Shown piece by piece: positions 19,873-31,249 of a stretch of DNA of 64,000 nucleotides. Position 1 is the stretch's first letter. The number at the start of each line of letters is the position of its first letter. Source of the stretch: Leptospira saintgironsiae. Lineage in GTDB: Bacteria; Spirochaetota; Leptospiria; Leptospirales; Leptospiraceae. The notes below the pieces were generated by a model. That model was given only the letters and a program-made list of their open reading frames with translations, was not told where the DNA came from and did not search any database. The stretch lies in assembly GCF_002811765.1 (NCBI RefSeq), contig NZ_NPDR01000003.1, positions 248,001-312,000 on the forward strand, given 5' to 3'. Position numbers and translations under genes: made by a program.

Positions 19873-20220
19873 CTAGTATTTATGGATGGTCTTTCGGGCA
19901 GGTTGCTGCTTCTTACCTTGGATTTCAACGGATATTTCGCGAGTTAGTCGTTTTTCGTTGTCTTGGTAAAGTCCTTCGGCTGCCCTAGCGCCTGAAGGAT
20001 TGCCGGAAGAATTCCAATCAGCTGGGGTTTCCTTTGTCTTCATAGAAAGCATCTCTTGTTTTTGAGAAGAGAGTTTATACATCTCCGCTCCAATAGATAC
20101 TTTTAAAGATTCGGAATAATCCCGGTCTGCTGCAATTCTATCCTTGATCTTGCCTAGTTCGGTCAGGTCCCTTTCTATTTCTTCCGTTTTGCGTAAAAGA
20201 TGTGCCACTTTAATTTTCAT
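19873..20220 (-). CDS. Small coiled-coil protein of unknown role
   Basis: A 115-residue soluble protein. Residues about 5-65 form a charged heptad-like helix (LLRKTEEIERDLTELGKIKDRI), then a loop rich in Gly, Ser, Asn and Pro, then a basic C-terminus with QGKKQQPARKT. No enzymatic motif, signal or membrane segment is seen. It lies between the membrane protein gene upstream (18-base gap) and the SurA-like lipoprotein gene downstream (40-base gap), all on the minus strand, so the three may be co-transcribed. I do not recognise a family. Confidence 0.6.
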   Translation of the reverse strand: MKIKVAHLLRKTEEIERDLTELGKIKDRIAADRDYSESLKVSIGAEMYKLSSQKQEMLSMKTKETPADWNSSGNPSGARAAEGLYQDNEKRLTREISVEIQGKKQQPARKTIHKY

Positions 20221-20238
20221 GGAATAAGACCTGGAACT

Positions 20239-20943
20239 TTAAACTTCAGTTCCTGAGTCTAGGCCCCATGCTGCTTCTTGCAAGTAGGAAAAAAAGAGTC
20301 CGCAGGTGAGGATCATCAACTCTTCTCCCGGTTTGGATAGACATATAAGAAAGAAGAAGGTGGAAAATAAGAGGCCGCTAAGATGATCCTTCTTTCCCTT
20401 CCAAATGACCCAAAACATTCCTAAAAATAACAGTACTGATTTGAATAGGGAAGGTTCTAAACCAGGATGAGCCGGTTCATATAAGATCCAAACTCCTGTA
20501 AGTAAAACACAAAGTCCTAGAATAATAATACGAACCTGTTTCGGAATGGATAAAATTAGAAATAAGGAAAGTGCCGGGATTAGAAATGGAGAAAGTTCCC
20601 TTCTGGAAAAAGAAAGGATACAAGAACCTGCCAATATTAAGACACCTAAAGTTTCTCTAAACGCTGGAGAACGACTTCCTAAAAAAGAAAATCCACCTGA
20701 GGAGATCATACCCGCAAGACTCAAGGAGACTAAATCTAAAATGGATTCTGCAGCAGTTCCATCCCAAAAGGAAACTACGCATATAGAAGTTGGAAATATT
20801 AAGAAATTGAGATTGGGTCTAAGCGTTTTAGAAGAATGGAACTGGGAAAATGCGATTGTAAGACAAAGCACCAAGGACCCGGAGAATGGAAATCCATAGG
20901 TTTTGAAAAAGAGATAAGCTGAGGTGAAGAATAGAAAAACCAT
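20239..20943 (-). CDS. Multi-spanning membrane protein of unknown role
   Basis: A 234-residue hydrophobic protein with seven or eight predicted membrane segments, for example MVFLFFTSAYLFF at the start, LGVLILAGSCILSF near residue 95, IIILGLCVLLTGVWILY near residue 135 and LLFSTFFFLICL near residue 190. No transporter or enzyme signature is visible. The opposite strand also stays open for 117 residues (20546-20899), but that frame lacks sensible composition, and membrane-type codon use supports the minus strand. It is divergent from the STAS gene 45 bases away. Confidence 0.62.
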   Translation of the reverse strand: MVFLFFTSAYLFFKTYGFPFSGSLVLCLTIAFSQFHSSKTLRPNLNFLIFPTSICVVSFWDGTAAESILDLVSLSLAGMISSGGFSFLGSRSPAFRETLGVLILAGSCILSFSRRELSPFLIPALSLFLILSIPKQVRIIILGLCVLLTGVWILYEPAHPGLEPSLFKSVLLFLGMFWVIWKGKKDHLSGLLFSTFFFLICLSKPGEELMILTCGLFFSYLQEAAWGLDSGTEV

Positions 20944-20988
20944 TTGTATCTATTATGAAATTCCGGTATTCTGACGAATCGAACCGAT

Positions 20989-21339
20989 ATGATCCTGAAC
21001 GAGATTATCATCTCTACGGAAAAGATAGACAGCGTTCAAGTTCTGAAATTGCAGGGTTCTATCAACTCCTTTACGGAGAAAAAATTTAAGGATGCGCTTT
21101 CCTTGGCAGTTCGCCAGGGACCGGTCATCATGGATATGGAAGACGTACATTTGGTATCCTCCACTGGGGTCCAGGCCTTAAAGGAAGTCAGCCAATCCAG
21201 TTTTTCCAGTAAGAACAAACTCGTCCTTGTAAATATCTCCAAAGCCGTAATCAATGTTTTTAAGATGGCCGGTTTAAGTGGATTTTTCCTAATCGCGAAC
21301 GACGAAGAGGCCGCTTTAAAGATGGCTTCCAAACGATGA
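20989..21339 (+). CDS. STAS-domain protein, anti-sigma factor antagonist type
   Basis: A single STAS domain of 116 residues, as in SpoIIAA/RsbV. The strand-helix order fits, and the phosphorylation loop reads EDVHLVSSTGVQALKE, with Ser58 at the position normally phosphorylated by a partner kinase. Such proteins release an anti-sigma kinase from a sigma factor or feed a partner-switching relay. No partner kinase, phosphatase or sigma gene is nearby, so the regulated target is unknown. It is followed 37 bases later by a dolichol-kinase-like membrane gene on the same strand. Confidence 0.88.
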   Translation: MILNEIIISTEKIDSVQVLKLQGSINSFTEKKFKDALSLAVRQGPVIMDMEDVHLVSSTGVQALKEVSQSSFSSKNKLVLVNISKAVINVFKMAGLSGFFLIANDEEAALKMASKR

Positions 21340-21376
21340 TATTCTCAGATCTAAGATGGAATCTCGGAAATAGAAA

Positions 21377-22132
21377 ATGAAATCTGAAAAAACTTCCTCC
21401 TTCAATTATTTTAGAAAGGCCTGGCATTTACTTGGTCTGATCATTCCTGCTTTTTATTATTTCGATACATTTCACGGACAATTTTTGTTAGTGTATGCAA
21501 CCCGTGCAATTATCACAGTTTTACTAATTCTATGTCTTGGTCTTTTGGTATTATTGGAATGGGCAAGGTTTCATATTCCAGTAGTTCAAACTGTATTTGT
21601 AAAGTTAGCCGGACCTTTATTAAAAGAAGAAGAGAAGTATAGGATTAACGGGACATTCCCTTATTTTCTTTCTATCACGTTCGTTGTATTTTTCTTCCCA
21701 CCTGATATCGCAATTCTTTCCCTATTATTCTTAGTGATAGGAGATCCAATGGCCGCTTGGGTGGGAACTCATTTTGGGAAGAATAGATTCTCAAATGGTA
21801 AATCTAAAGAAGGAATTTTAGCATTCATTCTATCTTCTACAATCGTAGGACTTTGGTTTATTTATGTAGTTCAATCTGGTTCGAGAGAACTTGGGATCTA
21901 CCAATTTTCTTCCGGAGAATTTTGGCAGAATGTGATCTTAGTCCTGCCTGCGGTGATCGCAGCTGCTGTTACTGAATTATACAGCGGAACTTATTGGAAT
22001 GGGATTGTAGACGATAATCTTTTGATACCTGTTGTATCTGCTGTTGTCTTGGGAGTGTTTGCGTATTTTACTTTAGATTTAAGTATAGGCCAGATCTTTT
22101 TGAATCCAGCCCAGATTTTCGAAACATATTAA
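21377..22132 (+). CDS. Dolichol kinase/phosphatidate cytidylyltransferase-like membrane protein
   Basis: A 251-residue polytopic membrane protein with about seven hydrophobic spans. The family signature of the SEC59/DGK1/CDS group is present: VIGDPMAAWVGTHFGKNR followed by NGKSKEG (near residues 120-145), and an acidic TELYSG...DDN stretch near residues 200-215. These enzymes use CTP to phosphorylate a lipid alcohol or activate phosphatidate. Bacterial members of this branch are often lipid kinases of unknown substrate; polyprenol or diacylglycerol are candidates (inference). The upstream STAS gene may share its transcript. Confidence 0.75.
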   Translation: MKSEKTSSFNYFRKAWHLLGLIIPAFYYFDTFHGQFLLVYATRAIITVLLILCLGLLVLLEWARFHIPVVQTVFVKLAGPLLKEEEKYRINGTFPYFLSITFVVFFFPPDIAILSLLFLVIGDPMAAWVGTHFGKNRFSNGKSKEGILAFILSSTIVGLWFIYVVQSGSRELGIYQFSSGEFWQNVILVLPAVIAAAVTELYSGTYWNGIVDDNLLIPVVSAVVLGVFAYFTLDLSIGQIFLNPAQIFETY

Positions 22133-22163
22133 GAAAATTGAATTTTTCTTATCTAAAAAAGTT

Positions 22164-22736
22164 TTAAGGAGTTTTTTCCGCAGGAAGAACATGATACACA
22201 AAGTCAATTTTAGTCTTTGTGTTACCTTTGATCCCTTTTGCAGACCAAGTAAATTCTAAATCTGTAGGAAAAATAGAATTTTCGTAAGGATATTGACCTA
22301 AACGATTTTCTTTTTTTTGTTTTTCCTTTACCATAGCTCCCAGATAATTAAAAGAACCAATCCAATCTTCTCCAATTTCGAAACCTTCCATTTTACCTTT
22401 TACGCCTGCAAATTCGTACATTGCAAAATAAGTTTCTTGTATCTGTTTTCTTTCTTCAGGACTCATTCTACGATTCATTCTTAAAACGAATCCTGGAGTT
22501 TCACGAGCATGGAAATAAAGATAGTTACCTAATTCTTCCCAGGTATTTGGCTTTTTCACATTTGGAATATCTACAGAATACTTTTTGTTCAATGGAGAAG
22601 GTTCTCTGCATACCCCATCTCTTGTGAAATAGTCACATAGTTCCACATTGCTAACGGAAAGAACAGAAGGTTCGCATGCTGCAAAGACAATTAGGGATAA
22701 AGAAATGAGTTTAACGTTTTTCCAAAGAGCTAACAT
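22164..22736 (-). CDS. Hypothetical lipoprotein
   Basis: The start chosen is ATG 22736. From there the N-terminus MLALWKNVKLISLSLIVFAAC is a clean lipoprotein signal with lipidated Cys21; an upstream ATG at 22859 would bury it 41 residues in. The 190-residue mature part contains several Cys and Tyr residues (ELCDYFTRDGVCREP) and a C-terminal beta-rich segment ending KIDFVYHVLPAEKTP. It overlaps the DUF4416 gene by 26 bases and ends the eno-to-lipoprotein chain. No family is recognised. Confidence 0.72.
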   Translation of the reverse strand: MLALWKNVKLISLSLIVFAACEPSVLSVSNVELCDYFTRDGVCREPSPLNKKYSVDIPNVKKPNTWEELGNYLYFHARETPGFVLRMNRRMSPEERKQIQETYFAMYEFAGVKGKMEGFEIGEDWIGSFNYLGAMVKEKQKKENRLGQYPYENSIFPTDLEFTWSAKGIKGNTKTKIDFVYHVLPAEKTP

Positions 22737-23256
22737 AAGATTCTCGTAAATTAGTAAAAAAGTATAGAACTTCAGGATGTTTAAAAAATTCGGAGGCCGA
22801 ACTTTGAGGGATCCATTTTTGTCCCTGGTAGGTATAAATGATCTCTGCAAATACTCCATGGAACATATAGATCCTATGTAGATCTTCTTCCAAGGAAGCT
22901 AAAACCAAATTATAAGGAGTCAAATAACCTGGCAATATTCTAATAGATTCATCCGATTTTCTCAAAGTCGTTTGGAATTTAGTACATTCTTTTTGGAGAC
23001 TCGGAAGTTCTTCTCTGGAAATCCTTCTCTTTAAAGAAAGGATACGAGTAAATCTTCCGATGGGAGAATCCAAAAAGTTCTCGAATTGGTGGGTCCATTT
23101 TGGAAGTGGTTTGGATTCGTATAAGGCTTGAGAGAATGTATCTTCTGCTTTTTCTTTTAAACGATAGTAAGCCTCTTCATTTTCATAGGAAACCACTATA
23201 AAGAAAGAAGCCGGAAGAGGTTTTTTGGATTTGGAAGATATTTGTTTGGGATTCAC
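22711..23256 (-). CDS. DUF4416 family protein
   Basis: The 181 residues follow the DUF4416 layout: an N-terminal ASFFIVVSYENEEAYYRLKE strand-helix, a central LKRRISREELPSLQKEC, and the diagnostic ILPGYLTPYNLVLASLEEDLHRIYM with GVFAEIIYTYQG after it (residues about 110-150). The family is widespread in anaerobes and spirochaetes and has no known function. It has neither signal peptide nor membrane segment. It lies 27 bases after the yheT-like gene and overlaps the following lipoprotein gene by 26 bases. Confidence 0.8.
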   Translation of the reverse strand: MNPKQISSKSKKPLPASFFIVVSYENEEAYYRLKEKAEDTFSQALYESKPLPKWTHQFENFLDSPIGRFTRILSLKRRISREELPSLQKECTKFQTTLRKSDESIRILPGYLTPYNLVLASLEEDLHRIYMFHGVFAEIIYTYQGQKWIPQSSASEFFKHPEVLYFFTNLRESYVSSLEKR

Positions 23257-23283
23257 TTGTCTAAGCTGGTTTCAGGCAGCAGA

Positions 23284-24285
23284 TTATAATTTGGAATCGA
23301 AATAATCCAGCAGAATTTTAGTAAGCCAACGACCATCTGGAAGGTCAGGCTTGGAATCAGCCACAAATCCAACATGCCCCCCTTGTTTGGTCAGGATAGT
23401 TTTGAGGTTCGGAAGTTTGGACCAATTGATAGAATTCCATTCGAATAGAGGAACCACTGGATCATCTTCTGCATGGATTAGAATTCCTGGAAGTATGATG
23501 GATTGTATATAATTGATACAAGAGTTCTTTTTATAATATTCCATTGCACTAGGATATCCAAAAGAAGGAGCAGTGATCATATCGTCGAAGTCGAAAAATG
23601 TTTTTATTTTTTTGGAATTTTCCAGCTGCAAAGGAGTCAGGTCTAAAATCCCTTCTTTGATCTTCTTCTTAAAACTACTGATAAAATGATTTCTATAAAA
23701 TCTTCCGGAAAGTGAATCTATAAAATCACAATTTTTGGCAAGGTCCAGAGGAGGGGAGACCGCAGAGAATGCGAGTGCCTTATGATTTCTGGATTCTCCA
23801 AAAAATTTCAGGACCAAATTTGCTGAGAGAGAAAATCCAGATACATAGATCTTTTTGCTCAGATATTCATGAATATAATCCAGAACATCTTGTACATCTT
23901 CAGACTGACCTGCGTAATATGATTTACGAGCAAATCCTCTTCCTCTTCCGCAATTTCTCAGATTCATACGGATAACTCCGTATCCTCTTTCGAGTGCAGA
24001 AGTAGCGAGAGATATTAGATAAGAACTTTCTGAATCACCTTCCATCCCATGGATCATGAGTATATAAGTTCCATTGGAAGGAATGGCACTCTTACGATAA
24101 GAAGAAACAGGAGGGTTATGTTCTAACCAGAGTTTGTCTCCAGATTCTCCGCTTACTGTAAGAAGAATGTCTTCGCAATAATAAGAAATCCTGAGTGAAT
24201 TTTCAGGAGGGAAAAGTGTATTGTAAATAGTTTGGGCGTGTTTTCCTGAAACGAATCTTTTAGGTCGAAAATGTGAAGTTTCCAT
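23284..24285 (-). CDS. YheT-family alpha/beta hydrolase
   Basis: A cytoplasmic alpha/beta hydrolase of the YheT/Abhydrolase-1 type, 333 residues. The family's first motif is seen as LMIHGMEGDSESSYL near residue 75, then RGYGVIRMNLRNCGRGRG near residue 95. The nucleophile elbow is GFSLSANLVLKF (Ser near residue 148), where the usual Gly after the Leu is Ser. Acid and base are likely the Asp of AEDDPVVPL and the His of QGGHVGFV. Natural substrates are short acyl esters in relatives; here it is unassigned. It sits in the eno-ftsB-clpP chain, three bases after the unknown acidic gene. Confidence 0.82.
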   Translation of the reverse strand: METSHFRPKRFVSGKHAQTIYNTLFPPENSLRISYYCEDILLTVSGESGDKLWLEHNPPVSSYRKSAIPSNGTYILMIHGMEGDSESSYLISLATSALERGYGVIRMNLRNCGRGRGFARKSYYAGQSEDVQDVLDYIHEYLSKKIYVSGFSLSANLVLKFFGESRNHKALAFSAVSPPLDLAKNCDFIDSLSGRFYRNHFISSFKKKIKEGILDLTPLQLENSKKIKTFFDFDDMITAPSFGYPSAMEYYKKNSCINYIQSIILPGILIHAEDDPVVPLFEWNSINWSKLPNLKTILTKQGGHVGFVADSKPDLPDGRWLTKILLDYFDSKL

Positions 24286-24288
24286 AAA

Positions 24289-24645
24289 TCAACGGATTTC
24301 GTTTTCTTTAAAAAACTCTTTCCACTCTTCTTCTTGTTCTTTTTTTAAAGGGAATTTTTTATCTAAGAACTTTCTGAATTTTTTCAGGAAAACTTTTCCC
24401 TTCTCTCTGATCTTTGAATCATCTGGAAACATATCTTCCAAATAAAAATTTAAGAACTCATCCAGTTCAAAACCGCCTAGATCAGAGACTAAAATTTTGT
24501 CGGAAGTATGTTCAGGGTTCTCAAATAATAATTCAGAGAATTCCAGAAATAGGGAAGGCATTTCTTTATCTGAAGAAGGAGCTCCTTCCGGAATTGTTTC
24601 CAGAAAGGAGCGAACGGTTTCTTCTAAGGAAGAGGGACCAGACAA
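24289..24645 (-). CDS. Small acidic protein of unknown role
   Basis: 118 residues, very acidic, with a central FELDEFLNFYLEDMFPDDSKI and a C-terminal lysine-rich helix (KVFLKKFRKFLDKKFPLKK). No signal, membrane span or motif is visible. It lies 12 bases after clpP and three bases before the yheT-like gene, so it is almost surely co-transcribed with both. Whether it is a ClpP partner cannot be judged from the sequence. Confidence 0.6.
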   Translation of the reverse strand: MSGPSSLEETVRSFLETIPEGAPSSDKEMPSLFLEFSELLFENPEHTSDKILVSDLGGFELDEFLNFYLEDMFPDDSKIREKGKVFLKKFRKFLDKKFPLKKEQEEEWKEFFKENEIR

Positions 24646-24657
24646 GTTTATAAAACC

Positions 24658-25263
24658 TTAATTGGATGGTTTAGGAAAGTCTATTGTGGTTGCGAGTGAA
24701 TCTACGATACCATACTTGATCGCTTCATCCGCATCCATATAATAATCTCTATCCGTATCTTCTTCCAGTTTTTCAACAGGATGTCCACAAGCTTCAGCAA
24801 GTATTTGATTTAATCTTGCTCTTGTTTTTAGAATTTCTTCTGCATGGATTTGCAGGTCCGTTGCAGGAGCAACGATCTGGCCGCCTATACTTGGTTGGTG
24901 GATCATCACTTTACCGTTAGGCCAAATAGATCTTTTTCCTTTTACACCTGCTGCAAGAAGAACCGATCCCATGGATGCGGCAAGTCCCATACAAACAGTA
25001 TGTACCGGAGAAGTGATCATTTTCATTGTATCATAAATAGTGAGTCCGGAAGTAACAACTCCACCTGGACTATTGATATAGAATGTAATTTCTTTTCCTG
25101 GATCCGCCATTTCCAGATAGAGTAGTTTGCCTACGATGTCTTTTGCGGATTCATCGGTAACCGCACCCCATAAGAAAATTTTTCTATGGTCGATGAACTT
25201 TTTGGAAATTTTGCTACCGGCTAATTCTTCAATTACTTCGGTGATTTTTTCTGTCTCAGACAT
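24658..25263 (-). CDS. clpP: ATP-dependent Clp protease proteolytic subunit
   Basis: Serine protease that forms a double heptamer and degrades proteins fed by ClpX or ClpA-type unfoldases. With the start at ATG 25263 the protein is 201 residues, and the catalytic triad falls at Ser97 (LAASMGS), His122 (MIHQPS) and Asp171 (EEDTDRDYY), the classical numbering. This start has an AAGGGAG ribosome binding site; the in-frame ATG at 25329 would add 22 residues and overlap ftsB. It is ten bases after the ftsB-like gene. Its unfoldase clpX is not in the window; ClpB at 15 kb does not pair with ClpP. Confidence 0.96.
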   Translation of the reverse strand: MSETEKITEVIEELAGSKISKKFIDHRKIFLWGAVTDESAKDIVGKLLYLEMADPGKEITFYINSPGGVVTSGLTIYDTMKMITSPVHTVCMGLAASMGSVLLAAGVKGKRSIWPNGKVMIHQPSIGGQIVAPATDLQIHAEEILKTRARLNQILAEACGHPVEKLEEDTDRDYYMDADEAIKYGIVDSLATTIDFPKPSN

Positions 25264-25273
25264 TATGGCTCCC

Positions 25274-25738
25274 TTAAGCAGCGGTTCGTTCTTCCAGTTT
25301 CTTCCTCCGTAATTTCCTGAAAACTCCAATAAATACGAAAGCTACAAAGGAAACGTAAAAAAAGCGAAGCAACTGGATCGGAGGGACCGGCATATCACGG
25401 TCCGCTCTTAAAGCAATTAGACGGGAGGCAAGGACCGGACGATTCTCCGCTTTTGGTTCTGGCTCCCTAAATTTGATAATTTGTGCGTTTTCGGAGAGAA
25501 GATAATACTTTCTGGCCTCTTTCTCCAATGCGACCTTATCATCGCGTAGAAGTTTCTGCCTTTCTTCTAATTGTCTATTTTCATACTCCAGTCTTTCCAC
25601 ATCTAAACGAAGGCTGGAAAGACTGGTTTCTAGGGTAGACCTTACGACCAAACCTGACTCTCCCAATACCGTGAAGTAAAACATTCCGGAAAGGAAGAGT
25701 AGAAGTAAAAACAGTTTGTTCGCCAGATTCATACCCAT
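25274..25738 (-). CDS. FtsB/DivIC-type septum formation protein
   Basis: A 154-residue single-pass protein. Residues about 7-25 form an N-terminal membrane anchor ([18 protein letters not shown]). A coiled coil follows at residues about 32-75 ([23 protein letters not shown]), then the [18 protein letters not shown] phrase typical of FtsB/DivIC. A second hydrophobic stretch ([15 protein letters not shown], residues about 124-138) extends past the usual end, so it is longer than standard FtsB. In division these bridge FtsQ and FtsL. It follows eno by six bases, the same order seen in many bacteria. Confidence 0.82.
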   Translation of the reverse strand: MGMNLANKLFLLLLFLSGMFYFTVLGESGLVVRSTLETSLSSLRLDVERLEYENRQLEERQKLLRDDKVALEKEARKYYLLSENAQIIKFREPEPKAENRPVLASRLIALRADRDMPVPPIQLLRFFYVSFVAFVFIGVFRKLRRKKLEERTAA

Positions 25739-25744
25739 AGAAGT

Positions 25745-27853
<2,109 letters not shown>

Positions 27854-27859
27854 GAAAGA

Positions 27860-28852
27860 ATGAAAGTTCTGACTAAAATTTCAGAAATCAAAGATTTAGT
27901 CTCGGATCGAAATCCAGAAATTTTCAGTCTTCCTCCTGAGTTTTCGGAGAAGGTGGATATAGATCCCGATTATTCTTATACTATCCAAAAAGAGTTCAAT
28001 GTAGAAGGGAAGGCTACCTTCGAGAATAAAACATCGATAGTTAAAGTTAGTCCCGCTCAGAATGGAAGATCTGGTTTTAGCTGGAACGGGATTCGTTACG
28101 ATCTGGACAGCCAAAAATGTATTAAAGGAAATCATAATATACAATTGGGGGAAGTTAAAGTAATAGAACATCCTCTTGCTTGGATGTTGGCTTTTGGGGT
28201 CTATGCAGATTTTACTTTAACTGAATCCAGTTTTCCTACATTCGATTATTGTGATCAGGTCTATATGGACCAATCCAAAGGAAATCTGAAAATATTAGAA
28301 AAAAGGAAAAAGATCTCTATATCTTCTCCATTTGCTTTAGTTTGGGACAAGGGTTATTGTATTTTAGAACCAGCGACACAGGATTCAAAAGGCCTTTTGA
28401 TAGACCACCAAGTAGAATATCCTGGAACTACGGTAGGAAAATCCAGGATTGTGACTGAACTAACTCCAGAAAACTTTTCTTATTTCGGGGACGCAAGGAC
28501 CACTGCATTTCGTAACAAAAAAGATGCGGAAAGTTTTTACCAAATTGGACTGGCTGGAGGATTAAAAGATTATCCATTCACTTTGGAAAACGTATTACTT
28601 TTAGATGAAGATAAAATTTATAATATTCGGGACAAATTTAAAGATCCAGGATCAGATTATAATTTCGAATTCATCTGTCATGAACTGATAGATATCGTTT
28701 CTTGGTTACGTTTTGTAGAAGAAAAGTATGAAGGGAAATTTTTCGGAAAGATGACAACATTTCTTTTTGATCATCACAAACAGATAGATATCGCTCAATT
28801 TTCCTGCAATCCGGAAGAGTTAGAAAAATATGGGATCCGGATCGGAAATTAA
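27860..28852 (+). CDS. Soluble protein of unknown role
   Basis: A 330-residue cytoplasmic protein. The first two thirds are beta-rich (FNVEGKATFENKTSIVKVSP near residue 47, KTRLEKRKKISISSPFALVWDKGYC-like strands near residue 155), the last third helical (FEFICHELIDIVSWLRFVEEKYEGKFFG near residue 272). No enzymatic motif that I know is visible. It follows the membrane protein by seven bases and precedes a small lipoprotein by about 100. The only hint of role is its pairing with the membrane gene. Confidence 0.6.
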   Translation: MKVLTKISEIKDLVSDRNPEIFSLPPEFSEKVDIDPDYSYTIQKEFNVEGKATFENKTSIVKVSPAQNGRSGFSWNGIRYDLDSQKCIKGNHNIQLGEVKVIEHPLAWMLAFGVYADFTLTESSFPTFDYCDQVYMDQSKGNLKILEKRKKISISSPFALVWDKGYCILEPATQDSKGLLIDHQVEYPGTTVGKSRIVTELTPENFSYFGDARTTAFRNKKDAESFYQIGLAGGLKDYPFTLENVLLLDEDKIYNIRDKFKDPGSDYNFEFICHELIDIVSWLRFVEEKYEGKFFGKMTTFLFDHHKQIDIAQFSCNPEELEKYGIRIGN

Positions 28853-28955
28853 TTTCGGGCAAATGATTTCCAAAAGCCTAAAACTACTTGTAATAGAAAC
28901 GGTTTCGTTTTAAAAAATCAAAACAGTCAAAAAATTTTATATAAAGAGGTTTCCA

Positions 28956-29336
28956 ATGCGGATCGGAATATTACCGCTCTTATTTATCCTAATGATCGCA
29001 GTAAACTGCGTAGCATTAAATACTACTGGATTAACGAATCGTTATAAAGGAAGTGAGGCAAAGGATAAAATTCAAGAAGCGGCTACTGTCGCAGCTCAAT
29101 TATACGCGATTGGGACAGGAGATTTTTCAGGCTCCACATATTTGAATAATATCTATCTTCCTCCAATTCTGGCAGGGATCCAACCGGGCGAGTATTATGC
29201 TAAGGAAGATGTGAATGCTTGTGTGGAAGAGATCAAATTGTTCGGAGCCTTAAAACTACAACCTGCTGTTGCAGTTCTATTTGGGCAATGTTCAAATCTC
29301 CAGCCTGACAATAATGTGTACGGAAACGTAAACTAG
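28956..29336 (+). CDS. Small lipoprotein, TIGR04452-like
   Basis: A 126-residue lipoprotein with signal MRIGILPLLFILMIAVNC and lipidated Cys18. The mature part has the phrase NTTGLTNRYKGSEAKDKIQ and two further Cys residues near the middle and end (VNACVEEI and GQCSNL) that could form a disulfide. Small lipoproteins of this pattern are frequent in leptospires, and one family is annotated TIGR04452; the match is from memory and not checked. Role unknown. Confidence 0.7.
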   Translation: MRIGILPLLFILMIAVNCVALNTTGLTNRYKGSEAKDKIQEAATVAAQLYAIGTGDFSGSTYLNNIYLPPILAGIQPGEYYAKEDVNACVEEIKLFGALKLQPAVAVLFGQCSNLQPDNNVYGNVN

Positions 29337-29440
29337 TTCCTTTTCAATAACTCTTCCTCGGTCCTAATCGGGCCGGGGACAAATTTCCCCCAGTAAAAGG
29401 CTTTTCACCGGGTCCTTCTCCCTGGACTTTGTTTTTAGCA

Positions 29441-31246
29441 ATGTCCGATCGCCAACAATTCATCCGCAATTTCTCGATTATCGCCCATATTGACCATGGT
29501 AAGTCCACTTTAGCTGACAGACTTTTGGAAATAGGTAGGATCACTGATGATCGGACTAAAAAAGACCAGATCCTGGACTCCATGGATATTGAGAGGGAGA
29601 GAGGGATCACGATTAAGGCGAACAACGCCACTTTCAATTATACCGCAGCTGACGGTAATACTTATACGATGAACCTGATCGATACTCCTGGCCACGTGGA
29701 TTTTACCTACGAAGTATCTAGATCCTTAAAAGCATGCGAAGGTGTGCTTCTTATAGTAGATGCAAGCCAAGGAGTAGAAGCACAAACTCTTGCGAACCTT
29801 TATCTTGCTATGGAGCAAGATTTAGCAATCATCCCAGTTATGAATAAAGTGGATCTTCCCGCAGCGGATGTGGAGAAGACCAAACTTCAAATCGAAGATA
29901 GTTTAGGTTTGGATGCAGAGAATGCTGTGGCGATTTCTGCAAAAACTGGACTGAATGTACAAGCGGTCTTAGAAGAAATCACAAGACAAATCCCTTCTCC
30001 AAAAGGGGATCCAAAAGGTCCTCTTAAAGCACTTATCTATGATTCTTATTTCGATCCTTATATGGGAGTTGTTATCAAGATCAGGGTCTTCGACGGTACC
30101 GTTAAAAAAGGGGATCGTATCCTTTTAATGAGCAGCCAAAAGGATTTTACAGTAAACGAAGTTGGTATCAAAGGAATTGGTTTAACACCTACAGATTCTC
30201 TCACTGCGGGAGAAGTAGGATATATCATCGCTGGTATCAAAAAAGTTTCTGATGCAAGAACTGGAGATACTGTAACCTTATATTCTAATCCGAGTACAGA
30301 AGCAGTTCCTGGTTATAAAGATGCAAAACCTATGGTATTTGCCGGATTATTTCCTATTATGGGAGAACAATTCGAAGAACTCGTAGATGCGATCGAAAAA
30401 ATGAAACTGAATGATGCAGCGCTTGTTTATGAAAAAGAAAGTTCTGCCGCATTAGGGTTTGGATTCCGTGTCGGATATCTTGGACTTCTCCACATGGAGA
30501 TCGTACAAGAAAGATTGGAAAGAGAATTTAATCTTGATCTGATCACCACTGCACCTTCCGTAAAATATACCATCCGAATGAAAAACGGAGAAGTATTCGA
30601 TATAGATAACCCTTCTAAATTTCCTGATCCAGTTTTTATAGAAGCTACTGAAGAGCCTTATGTAAAAGCTTCCATCATCACTCCAAATGAGTATGTAGGG
30701 AATATCATGTCACTCGCGATCGATAAAAGGGGAGTCCAATTGGATACAGTTTATCTTTCTCAGGATAAGGTTCAGTTGACCTACGAGATCCCTCTTGCTG
30801 AGTTAATTTTCGAATTTTATGATAAACTAAAATCTTTAACCAGAGGATATGCTTCCTTGGACTATGAGCCTTGCGGTTATAAGGCTTCGAGACTTGTTAA
30901 AATGGATATTCTGGTAAATGGAGAATCAGTGGATGCACTCTCCATGATTGTCCACTCTTCCAAAGCAGAGTCCCGTGGTAGAGAGATCATTGAAAAATTA
31001 AAAGAAATCATTCCTCGTCACCAGTTCATGATTCCAATCCAAGCTGCAGTGGGAGGAAAAATCCTCGCGAGAGAAAGTATTTCTGCTCTTCGTAAAAACG
31101 TAACTGCTAAATGTTACGGCGGAGATATCACCCGTAAGAAAAAACTTTTAGAGAAGCAGAAAGAAGGGAAGAAGAGGATGAAACAGATCGGAAACGTTGA
31201 AATCCCTCAAGAAGCCTTCTTAGCGGTCTTGAAAACAGGGGATTAA
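29441..31246 (+). CDS. lepA: Elongation factor 4 (LepA)
   Basis: Translational GTPase that binds ribosomes and acts during initiation or stalled elongation. The start is taken at ATG 29441 (601 residues, [23 protein letters not shown]); a TTG four codons earlier is less likely. GTP motifs seen are the P loop [21 protein letters not shown] and SAKTG. The C-terminal LepA domain ends [15 protein letters not shown], a hallmark of the family. Length is normal. The PLP-enzyme gene follows three bases later. Confidence 0.97.
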   Translation: MSDRQQFIRNFSIIAHIDHGKSTLADRLLEIGRITDDRTKKDQILDSMDIERERGITIKANNATFNYTAADGNTYTMNLIDTPGHVDFTYEVSRSLKACEGVLLIVDASQGVEAQTLANLYLAMEQDLAIIPVMNKVDLPAADVEKTKLQIEDSLGLDAENAVAISAKTGLNVQAVLEEITRQIPSPKGDPKGPLKALIYDSYFDPYMGVVIKIRVFDGTVKKGDRILLMSSQKDFTVNEVGIKGIGLTPTDSLTAGEVGYIIAGIKKVSDARTGDTVTLYSNPSTEAVPGYKDAKPMVFAGLFPIMGEQFEELVDAIEKMKLNDAALVYEKESSAALGFGFRVGYLGLLHMEIVQERLEREFNLDLITTAPSVKYTIRMKNGEVFDIDNPSKFPDPVFIEATEEPYVKASIITPNEYVGNIMSLAIDKRGVQLDTVYLSQDKVQLTYEIPLAELIFEFYDKLKSLTRGYASLDYEPCGYKASRLVKMDILVNGESVDALSMIVHSSKAESRGREIIEKLKEIIPRHQFMIPIQAAVGGKILARESISALRKNVTAKCYGGDITRKKKLLEKQKEGKKRMKQIGNVEIPQEAFLAVLKTGD

Positions 31247-31249
31247 TTT

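Noticed and set aside
20546..20899. Plus-strand frame of 117 residues opposite the membrane protein gene at 20.2-20.9 kb
   Set aside because: Its composition is not protein-like, and the minus-strand frame gives a regular multi-span membrane protein.
23284..24285. YheT-like hydrolase as a second pseudoenzyme
   Set aside because: The elbow GFSLSAN keeps the nucleophile Ser; only the following Gly is Ser, and Asp and His candidates remain.
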